From contig BDSY01000050.1 in NCBI GenBank assembly GCA_002897895.1, positions 1-36,202 on the forward strand: a stretch of 36,202 bases of DNA, read 5' to 3'. The notes below the pieces were generated by a model. The model saw only the letters and a list, made by a program, of their open reading frames with translations, was not told the DNA's origin and did no database searches. Origin of the DNA: a bacterium BMS3Abin06. Lineage in GTDB: Bacteria; Nitrospirota; Thermodesulfovibrionia; UBA6902. The position numbers and the translations under genes were made by a program. Positions 29,990 to 36,202 of this stretch are shown piece after piece (the stretch's first letter is position 1; the number at the start of each line of letters is the position of its first letter).

Positions 29990-30574
29990 ATGGAACCTGC
30001 AAATTTCATTTTGACTTTCAAATATCCGGCAATTTTTATCGGATCATTTTTCGAGGGGCCTGTGGTTATGATAGCCGCAGGTTTTCTTTTTAAACTGGGA
30101 TATTTCAAGCTTATCCCTGTATTTCTTCTATTATTATCCGGGGACCTGGCAGCTGACTTCAGCTGGTATGGAGTTGGATACTTCGGCACATACCGGCTTG
30201 TTCGAAAATACGGAAGGTTTTTTAATATTACGGATCAAACAATTGAGAAGGTCAGAGTGATGTTCAGAGAGCACGAGGAAAAAATATTGATCATTTCGAA
30301 GATTACCATGGGGTTCGGATTTGCCCTTGCGATCCTTATTACAGCAGGAATGGTTCGTGTGCCGTTAAAAAAGTACGGGATTTATAATTTTACAGGCGGC
30401 CTGATATGGACAGCTTTCATGATGGCTGCCGGTTATTTTTTCGGCAATATTTATCTCCTGGTGGATGAGGGTCTCAGGATCGGATTTCTAATAATAGCTG
30501 CTATAATGATCTTACTTGCTTTCTATGGATTCAGCCGTTTTATGCGCACGAGATTATCAGGGAATAACTTATGA
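29990..30574 (+). CDS. DedA/VTT-domain membrane protein
   Basis: This 194-residue membrane protein has the DedA pattern: PAIFIGSFFEGPVVMIAAGFLFKLGYF, then a G-D-F-like loop (SGDLAADFSWYGVGYFGTYRLVRKYGRF) and KITMGFGFALAILITAGMVRVPLKKYGIYNFTGGLIWTAFMMAAGYFFG. DedA proteins transport or flip lipids, including undecaprenyl phosphate in some bacteria. Some canonical positions differ (KITMGFGF where RF.PG is usual), so it is a divergent member. It overlaps the following glycosyltransferase gene by 4 nt and follows a carrier-lipid phosphatase-like gene, which supports a role in carrier-lipid recycling (inference). Confidence 0.85.
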   Translation: MEPANFILTFKYPAIFIGSFFEGPVVMIAAGFLFKLGYFKLIPVFLLLLSGDLAADFSWYGVGYFGTYRLVRKYGRFFNITDQTIEKVRVMFREHEEKILIISKITMGFGFALAILITAGMVRVPLKKYGIYNFTGGLIWTAFMMAAGYFFGNIYLLVDEGLRIGFLIIAAIMILLAFYGFSRFMRTRLSGNNL

Positions 30575-31293
30575 TTTCTATTATAATTCCTGCATTGAAT
30601 GAAGAAGGCGTGCTTGAAAAGACATTGAAGAATATCAGGCAAATAAAATCAACCCCTTATGAAGTTATTATCTCGGACGGAAACAGTACGGACAGAACAG
30701 TAGAGATTGCCCGGAAATATACTGATAAGATTGTCGTGTACAAAGGGGGGAAACGCCAGACAATCGGCGGCGGCAGAAACCTGGGCGCCGGCATTGCCGA
30801 CGGTAACTACCTCGTATTTCAGGATGCTGATGTTGTAGTTCCCGATCCGGATATGTTTTTTAGCAAAGCCATACGGGTTTTTAAAGATGATCCTGAAATA
30901 GCAGGCATTACAGTTTCTGTTAAGGTAATGAAAGAGTTTGAAACCCGGAGTGATAGAATATTCTTTGGAGCAGTTAATTATACCCATTTTTTAACTAATA
31001 ATATACTCGGCAAAGGCAGCGCATGCGGAGAATTTCAAATGATTAAAAGAGAATCCTTTCTGAAAACCGGTGGTTATAATGAAGCATTAGTGGTTGCTGA
31101 GGATAACGATATGTTTTACAGGCTCTCAAGGACCGGCAAGACCAGGATGGTTCGCAGTTTAATTGTCTTCCATACCGGCAGGAGGGCCCATAAAATCGGA
31201 TGGCCCCGCCTGCTTGCCTCATGGCTGCTTAACGGGCTTTCTGTTGCTCTCTTCAAGAAGGCAGCCTGCAAAGAATGGAAGTCTGTTCGTTAA
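30571..31293 (+). CDS. Family 2 glycosyltransferase
   Basis: This 240-residue GT-A enzyme shows the N-terminal nucleotide-sugar site ISIIIPALNEEGVLEKTLKNI, then VIISDGNSTDRT, the acidic DAD metal motif in VFQDADVVVPD, and a later acceptor-site acidic pair in VAEDNDMFYRL. It is cytosolic, with only a hydrophobic patch near the C-terminus, so it probably acts at the inner membrane face. Its start overlaps the DedA stop by 4 nt. The acceptor is unknown; the neighbours suggest a lipid-linked envelope glycan. Confidence 0.92.
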   Translation: MISIIIPALNEEGVLEKTLKNIRQIKSTPYEVIISDGNSTDRTVEIARKYTDKIVVYKGGKRQTIGGGRNLGAGIADGNYLVFQDADVVVPDPDMFFSKAIRVFKDDPEIAGITVSVKVMKEFETRSDRIFFGAVNYTHFLTNNILGKGSACGEFQMIKRESFLKTGGYNEALVVAEDNDMFYRLSRTGKTRMVRSLIVFHTGRRAHKIGWPRLLASWLLNGLSVALFKKAACKEWKSVR

Positions 31294-31316
31294 TCTTTTA
31301 GCGGTAAAATTGAATC

Positions 31317-32054
31317 ATGAAATTAACTTTTATAATCCCGGCTTATAATGAAGAAGCCTGCATAGGCAAATGCCTGGATTCCGTTCTCAGGGAGATGGAA
31401 GATATAACAGCGGATGTTGAGATTATCGTGGTTAATAATAACAGCGCTGACAGGACTAAAGAAATAGCTCTGTCTTATAAGGGAGTGAAGGTTATTGACG
31501 AACCACAGAAAGGGCTGGTAAAGGCAAGACAGGCCGGATATAAAGCGGCCACAGGGGATTTAATCGCCAATATTGATGCCGACAATATGCTTCCCCGGGG
31601 CTGGATAAGAAAAGTCTTTGGCGAATTTTCCGGTGATGAAAGATTGGCAGCGCTTTCCGGGCCTGTTATTTATTATGATCTTCCCCGGTTTGTCAATATT
31701 CAGGCAAAAATATTTTACGGCATAGGCTATATTACCAATATTTTTAATAATTTTATATTCAGAAAAGGCGCAATGCTTCAGGGAGGAAATTTTGTAGTCA
31801 GAAAATCGGCTCTGGAAAAAGTCGGGGGTTATAATACAGATATAGATTTTTTCGGTGAAGACACGGATATCGCCTGCAGGCTCCGGAAGGCAGGGCATGT
31901 AAAGTTCACCTTTAAACTCCCGATGTACAGCTCGGGCCGGCGCCTGGCAGCCGAAGGGGTATTCAGGACAGGACTCCGGTATGCCGTTAATTATTTCTGG
32001 GTAATTTTTTTTAAAAAACCTTACAGTAAAAAATCAACCGATATCCGCGGGTAA
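31317..32054 (+). CDS. Family 2 glycosyltransferase
   Basis: This 245-residue GT-A protein has FIIPAYNEEACIGKCLDSVL, IIVVNNNSADRTKEIA, a DAD motif in ANIDADNMLPRGW, and FFGEDTDIACRLRKAG as the acceptor-side acidic block. It is similar in plan to the preceding glycosyltransferase but not a close copy, so the two may add different sugars in turn. It lies 23 nt after the first and closes the operon. A hairpin region follows at 32105-32157. Confidence 0.92.
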   Translation: MKLTFIIPAYNEEACIGKCLDSVLREMEDITADVEIIVVNNNSADRTKEIALSYKGVKVIDEPQKGLVKARQAGYKAATGDLIANIDADNMLPRGWIRKVFGEFSGDERLAALSGPVIYYDLPRFVNIQAKIFYGIGYITNIFNNFIFRKGAMLQGGNFVVRKSALEKVGGYNTDIDFFGEDTDIACRLRKAGHVKFTFKLPMYSSGRRLAAEGVFRTGLRYAVNYFWVIFFKKPYSKKSTDIRG

Positions 32055-32104
32055 ATATTATTTTTAATACACCCCGGTACCTGCTAAGGGGTTTCCTCAC
32101 ATTA

Positions 32105-32157
32105 ACCCCCTGTGCCGGTCTTATCATGTTCCACATTTTTGACTGAACACAGGGGGT
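32105..32157. terminator. Inverted repeat between convergent genes
   Basis: ACCCCCTGTG (32105-32114) and CACAGGGGGT (32148-32157) form a perfect 10-bp inverted repeat with a 33-nt spacer, between the convergent glycosyltransferase and HtrA genes. The long loop and lack of a T-run make it an unusual terminator; a small repeat element is the alternative. Confidence 0.4.
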
Positions 32158-32197
32158 ATCTATATGTTAAATTATCCGCTCCAAATCTGATCCGGCT

Positions 32198-33661
32198 TCA
32201 GGGTTTTATCGTTATATAAATATAACCGCCTCCACGGTATACCAGTATGAGCACAGTGTCTTTAGCGCCTATCTTTGAGACAGTCTTTTCATAATCTTTC
32301 GTGCTTCTAATCGCCTTTTTGTTTATCTCCTGAATCACGTCATTACGTTTCAGTACCTCTACTGCCGGGCTTTCCGGTTCAACATTTGTCACAACAACTC
32401 CTTCAACCTTCTGCGGGATGTCAAGACTCATCCTGATTTCAGGATTGAGGTCCTGCACATGGACGCCCTTCATGGCATTGCTGTATTCGCTCTTTGCGGC
32501 GGCAACAACCGCCTCGGAAAGCTTTCCAATAGTAACTGTCAGCGTCTTTTTCACGCCTTCCCTGATTACGTCAACTTTTACTTGCTTGTCAGGAAGTGTG
32601 CCGGCCACCATATTCCTCAGGGCTGTTGAATCATCTACGGTTTTGCCGTCATACCCTGTTATCAGGTCCCCCCGTTTGAAACCGGCCTTCTCAGCAGGAC
32701 TGCCCTCAACTACATCCGCAACCAGGGCGCCTTTTTCCTCCTTGATACCGAACTTCTTCGCAAGGTCGGGTGTCATGTTCTGTATACTCACCCCAAGCCA
32801 GCCCCGGATGACCTTGCCGTGCTTGATGATGCTGTCCATGACCGACTTCGCCATATTCGACGGGATGGCGAATCCTATGCCCATATAACCGCCGCTCTTT
32901 GAGAAGATTGCGGTATTGATCCCTATCAGTTCGCCGTCCGTGCTTACCAGGGCGCCGCCTGAATTGCCGGGGTTAATGGCAGCGTCCGTTTGAATAAAGT
33001 CTTCATAATCAGCAATGCCGACATTTGACCTCCCGACAGCGCTTACAATGCCCATTGTGATTGTCTGACTGAGGGCAAAGGGGTTGCCGATAGCGATAAC
33101 CATCTCTCCGGCCTTCAATTTATCGGAATCTCCGATCTTGATTGAAGGAAGACCTTTGGCATCAATCCTGACTACCGCGAGATCGGATTTCGGGTCGGTT
33201 CCGATGACCTTGCCTTTGAATTCTCTTTTATCACCTAAGATTACCTTGATGTCATCGGCATCCTTGACCACATGGTTGTTCGTAAGAATATATCCGTCTT
33301 CCGTCACAATAACTCCCGAGCCGAGGGCTGAAGATTTGTATTTCCTTTTCTGCCCCTGATGGCCGAACTGATCGTCAAAGAACCTCCTGAAAAAGGGGTC
33401 GTCAAAAAGGTCCCCGAATGGGCTCTGCTGCATGGTGACCGTCTTTGTGGTTGATATGTTGACAACAGACGGTTTAACCGCCTCGGCAACCTCGGAAAGG
33501 TACCCGCTGAATTTGTCGAGGAAGTTTGCTGCATCCGGTGAAATGTTTGTCTCTTCAGCATAATTCACCTGTTGAATGCCGAGGTCTGCGGTCAGGATAA
33601 ATCCGATTATGATCCCTGCAGTTACCAGAGTTAATGCAATCATAAGGTTTCTTTTTTTCAT
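32198..33661 (-). CDS. HtrA/DegQ-family periplasmic serine protease
   Basis: This 487-residue protein has a signal or anchor sequence (LMIALTLVTAGIIIGFIL). The trypsin-like domain has a complete catalytic triad: H130 in TNNHVV, D160 in SDLAVV and S234 in NPGNSGGAL. A phenylalanine-rich LA-loop (PFGDLFDDPFFRRFF) is typical of DegP/DegQ. Two PDZ domains follow (about residues 280-370 and 395-480). It degrades or refolds misfolded periplasmic proteins. AAAGGAG is 7 nt before the ATG. It lies downstream of FtsH in the same direction, a pairing of periplasmic and membrane quality control, but a repeat separates the two. Confidence 0.94.
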   Translation of the reverse strand: MKKRNLMIALTLVTAGIIIGFILTADLGIQQVNYAEETNISPDAANFLDKFSGYLSEVAEAVKPSVVNISTTKTVTMQQSPFGDLFDDPFFRRFFDDQFGHQGQKRKYKSSALGSGVIVTEDGYILTNNHVVKDADDIKVILGDKREFKGKVIGTDPKSDLAVVRIDAKGLPSIKIGDSDKLKAGEMVIAIGNPFALSQTITMGIVSAVGRSNVGIADYEDFIQTDAAINPGNSGGALVSTDGELIGINTAIFSKSGGYMGIGFAIPSNMAKSVMDSIIKHGKVIRGWLGVSIQNMTPDLAKKFGIKEEKGALVADVVEGSPAEKAGFKRGDLITGYDGKTVDDSTALRNMVAGTLPDKQVKVDVIREGVKKTLTVTIGKLSEAVVAAAKSEYSNAMKGVHVQDLNPEIRMSLDIPQKVEGVVVTNVEPESPAVEVLKRNDVIQEINKKAIRSTKDYEKTVSKIGAKDTVLILVYRGGGYIYITIKP

Positions 33662-33740
33662 TTCGTTTCTCCTTTCATAAATATGAGTATTGTCAAGGCA
33701 TTATATTTGTATTCGGCAATTCACGGTGGAAACGGATGCA

Positions 33741-33819
33741 AGATTGCTTCGTCGCTGAAGCTCCTCGCAATGACATCGCAAAAATCTTTTCCGTCATTGC
33801 GAGCGGAGCGAAGCAATCT
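33741..33819. repeat. Imperfect palindromic dispersed repeat between ftsH and htrA
   Basis: AGATTGCTTCG...CGCAATGAC (33741-33774) faces GTCATTGCGAG...GAAGCAATCT (33793-33819). These are the arms of a well-known type of dispersed bacterial palindrome (GTCATTGCGAGC...AAGCAATCT). One base of the repeat contributes to the ftsH stop codon. No coding capacity; it may fold in the transcript and act on mRNA stability. Confidence 0.7.
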
Positions 33820-35768
33820 CAATTTGCCTCCATATTTTCAGGACGGGGGCCTAATATTGCATTAATGTCTTTATCGTCAATGTTTTCCTTTTCAAGCAGT
33901 GTCCCGGCCATCCGGTCCAGTTTGTCACGATGTGTTTGAAGAAAGCTTTTGACTTCTTCGTAGCAGGTGCGTACAATCTCCAGCATTTCTTCATCGATAA
34001 TCTGTTCGATCTTTTCCGAGTGACGTGATGTGACAGGCCCTTGTCCTAAAAAACCGCCCTCATCATGCTCAACAAATGAAATATTCGGTAATTGCTTGCC
34101 CATTCCGTAAATCCTGATCATATTCCTGACAATATTTGTCGCTTTCTCCAGGTCATTGGAAGCGCCTGTGGAGATATCGTTAAAAACTATTTCTTCAGAG
34201 GCCCTGCCGCCCAAAAGTCCTTTAACCTTTCCGATAAGCTCTGAGCGTGACATTAAGTAGCGGTCTTCAAGAGGTGTTTGCAGGGTGTAACCCAATGCGC
34301 CTATGCCGCGAGGCACAATGGAGACTTTCTGGACAGGGTCCGCTCCGGGTGTAAAATGACCTACCAGCGCATGGCCTGATTCATGGTAAGCCACAATCTT
34401 GCGTTCATGCGGATTGATAAGTTTGTTCTTTTTTTCCAGCCCTGCGATGACCCGTTCAATGGCGTCCTGAAAATCCGGCATAGTTACCTTGTCCCTGTCT
34501 TTACGTGAAGCCAGCAGGGCCGCTTCATTGCATACGTTGGCAATTTCAGCCCCGGCAAAACCCGGAGTCTCTGCCGCAAGTTTCTGCAAATCAACATCCC
34601 CGGCCAGAACAAGTCCGCGTGTATGAACACTGAATATCTGCATACGGCCATTGAGGTCAGGGCGGTCAACAAGAATCTGCCGGTCAAAGCGCCCCGGACG
34701 CAGCAACGCGGCATCAAGGACTTCAGGGCGGTTTGTCGCGCCCATCATAATAATGCCGACCTGGGGATCAAAACCATCCATTTCAGCCAGGAGTTGATTA
34801 AGCGTATTTTCTCTTTCATCATATCCGCCTGTAAAAACGCCTTTTCCGCGGCTTTTGCCGACTGCGTCAAGTTCATCAATAAAAATTATACAGGGGGCCT
34901 TTCCCTTTGCCTCCTTGAACAGGTCCCGAACGCGTGATGCTCCTACCCCCACAAACATCTCAACAAAATCGGAACCGCTTATGCTGAAAAAGGGGACCCC
35001 CGATTCACCGGCCACAGCCCTTGCAAGCAGGGTCTTGCCCGTGCCCGGAGGACCGACAAGCAGGACCCCCTTTGGCAATTTTGCGCCCAGGCGGGTATAC
35101 TTCCCGGGGGTTTTCAGGAAAGACACAACCTCTTTTACTTCCTCAACAGCCTCATCAATACCCGCAACATCTTTGAAACTTACCTTGTTTTTGACGTCTT
35201 CCGCATAAATTTTCGCCTTACTTTTCCCGATATTCAAAACACCCGGGCCGCCGCCCATCCGTTTAAATAGAAATCCCCATATAAGAAAAAGGAACCCGAA
35301 AGGGAGAATCCAGTTAAGGAAAAGATTTTTCAGCCAATCTGATTCTATTTTTCCCCGGTAATCCACACCGTGTGACTGAAGGTCTTCCAGTAATCTTTTA
35401 TCATCAAGACGGGTTACCATAAATTGCAGTTTTTGCCGTTTCACCGCATCTTCGCGCTTCTTTTCAAATTCCTTCCACTTCAGACGCCAGGGCGTGTGCG
35501 TAGATTCCGGTGAAAACGATTCCCCTGTTCCGGCAGCCCTGGTTTCAGCCCGGCCGGTTTTCTCTGAATCAGGAGATTTCATCGACCCATAGATTTTTTT
35601 ATCCATTATGACGACGCTTTCAATTTGACCGGCTGCCAGCCGGTCGCGGAAGTCTCTGTAAGATATCTCCTTTACTGCATAACCGGAAAAGAACAGAGAG
35701 TCCATCAGCAATATAGCGCTGAAAACCATCAGATAGTACCATACAGAAAACTTCGCCCTTTTCTCCAT
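33819..35768 (-). CDS. ftsH: ATP-dependent zinc metalloprotease FtsH
   Basis: This 649-residue membrane protease has two membrane segments (about 10-28 and 150-168), an AAA+ domain with Walker A GPPGTGKT at 239-246, Walker B IIFIDE at 294-299 and the SRH region [20 protein letters not shown] at 344-363. The zinc site is HESGH at 462-466. It degrades unassembled membrane proteins and short-lived regulators. The periplasmic segment holds an extra charged stretch (about residues 64-112: [16 protein letters not shown], then [19 protein letters not shown]) not usual in FtsH, so it may be a paralogue with altered partners. AAAGGGG precedes the ATG. Its stop touches a dispersed repeat. Confidence 0.95.
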   Translation of the reverse strand: MEKRAKFSVWYYLMVFSAILLMDSLFFSGYAVKEISYRDFRDRLAAGQIESVVIMDKKIYGSMKSPDSEKTGRAETRAAGTGESFSPESTHTPWRLKWKEFEKKREDAVKRQKLQFMVTRLDDKRLLEDLQSHGVDYRGKIESDWLKNLFLNWILPFGFLFLIWGFLFKRMGGGPGVLNIGKSKAKIYAEDVKNKVSFKDVAGIDEAVEEVKEVVSFLKTPGKYTRLGAKLPKGVLLVGPPGTGKTLLARAVAGESGVPFFSISGSDFVEMFVGVGASRVRDLFKEAKGKAPCIIFIDELDAVGKSRGKGVFTGGYDERENTLNQLLAEMDGFDPQVGIIMMGATNRPEVLDAALLRPGRFDRQILVDRPDLNGRMQIFSVHTRGLVLAGDVDLQKLAAETPGFAGAEIANVCNEAALLASRKDRDKVTMPDFQDAIERVIAGLEKKNKLINPHERKIVAYHESGHALVGHFTPGADPVQKVSIVPRGIGALGYTLQTPLEDRYLMSRSELIGKVKGLLGGRASEEIVFNDISTGASNDLEKATNIVRNMIRIYGMGKQLPNISFVEHDEGGFLGQGPVTSRHSEKIEQIIDEEMLEIVRTCYEEVKSFLQTHRDKLDRMAGTLLEKENIDDKDINAILGPRPENMEAN

Positions 35769-35818
35769 GATTCCCCTTTCTATCTTAAATGAGTATCTTT
35801 TAATCTAATCAGGTAAAT

Positions 35819-36202
35819 CTATACAACCGATTTCAGCGCCTTATGGTAAAACTTTGCCACATACTCCTTTACCATTCTGCGGGCGCTGAATCCGGACCCT
35901 GTATTTTTTATTGCCTCTTTCATGACCTTTACCCAGCCATGCGGCATGCCGTTGTCATCCAGATTGTAATACAGGGGGATGATCTTTTGCTCAAGCAGAT
36001 TATAAATCGATTCCGCGTCACTCTCATCTCCGTTCCCTTCAAAGGCCCATCCGTTCTTGCCGTTATATCCCTCAATCCACCAGCCGTCAAGTATGCTCAG
36101 GTGCGGCACTCCGTTGAGGGCGGCCTTCATGCCGCTGGTTCCGCTTGCCTCCATTGGAGGCACGGGATTGTTGAGCCAGAGGTCTACGCCGTGCACCATG
36201 TA
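35819..36202 (-). CDS. Alpha-glucan phosphorylase family protein, C-terminal end
   Basis: Only the last 127 or so residues lie in the window; the gene continues beyond the right edge. HGVDLWLNNPVPPMEASGTSGMKAALNGVPHLSILDGWWIEGYNGKNGWAF is characteristic of the bacterial/archaeal alpha-glucan phosphorylase family. It includes the ASGTSGMKA region that holds the pyridoxal-phosphate neighbourhood and the phosphate site. The family releases glucose-1-phosphate from glycogen or maltodextrin. It ends 50 nt before the ftsH start and reads in the same direction. Confidence 0.88.
   Translation of the reverse strand, partial: YMVHGVDLWLNNPVPPMEASGTSGMKAALNGVPHLSILDGWWIEGYNGKNGWAFEGNGDESDAESIYNLLEQKIIPLYYNLDDNGMPHGWVKVMKEAIKNTGSGFSARRMVKEYVAKFYHKALKSVV

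Noticed and set aside
32105-32157. A third miniature element between the convergent genes
   Set aside because: Perfect 10-bp inverted repeat, but no flanking direct repeat and no GTAA-type ends.
33683-33939. Small plus-strand frames next to ftsH
   Set aside because: They read through the dispersed palindrome and the antisense of ftsH; no coding evidence.

Overview
The window looks like chromosomal DNA of a free-living, Gram-negative, probably anaerobic or microaerophilic bacterium. The evidence is many lipoprotein and periplasmic proteins, a pentaheme c-type cytochrome, HtrA/FtsH quality control and three OmpR-type two-component systems. A Nitrospirota or Desulfobacterota-like source would fit, but that is only an impression from gene content. 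No rRNA, tRNA or CRISPR array was recognised.

Region 1 (about 1-7.8 kb) is an AT-rich accessory block that reads, on the minus strand, like an integron cassette array without a visible integrase. Three long attC-like sites (974-1105; 5463-5587 plus a displaced core at 3473-3479; 6695-6823) sit at or just behind gene stops and 24-42 nt ahead of the next gene. The cassettes encode an FRG-domain protein, two lipoproteins, and a unit with a PocR-type histidine kinase, a receiver protein and a small membrane protein. An IS110-family element with a strongly folded 3' non-coding region is inserted in the middle attC site; removing it restores a 132-bp site.

Region 2 (8-16.9 kb) is mostly envelope genes on the minus strand: a six-BON-domain periplasmic protein, an operon of isoprenylcysteine-methyltransferase-like protein, HlyD adaptor, ABC ATPase and ABC-2 permease, a cardiolipin synthase, a pentaheme cytochrome and a PAP2 phosphatase.

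Region 3 (17-20.9 kb) is decayed. It holds a response regulator and kinase that have both lost ends at a deletion junction, a helicase C-terminal remnant with an in-frame stop, a DUF4160/DUF2442 pair, a frameshifted nucleotidyltransferase pseudogene, half of another attC-like site, and an intact PIN toxin/RHH antitoxin pair with a palindromic operator.

Region 4 (21-28.6 kb) holds a PepSY protein, an ABC-2 transporter, a membrane-anchored Ig-like protein and a two-component system in one co-directional run, then a second methyltransferase and another two-component system.

Region 5 (28.6-32 kb) is a probable operon of YkgJ-type Cys-cluster protein, PAP2 phosphatase, DedA protein and two family-2 glycosyltransferases. 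Two IS66-like miniature elements, each with perfect terminal inverted repeats and a perfect 8-bp target duplication, have landed in its leader and in the 3' end of its first gene. Region 6 (32-36.2 kb) holds HtrA/DegQ, FtsH and the C-terminal end of an alpha-glucan phosphorylase on the minus strand.

A recurring 11-bp direct-repeat motif (GTAATCTTCCG-like), 4-5 nt from a -10-like box, lies ahead of the PAP2 gene, the PepSY operon and the YkgJ operon. It is a plausible shared OmpR-family regulon linking regions 2, 4 and 5 around envelope lipid carriers and transport.
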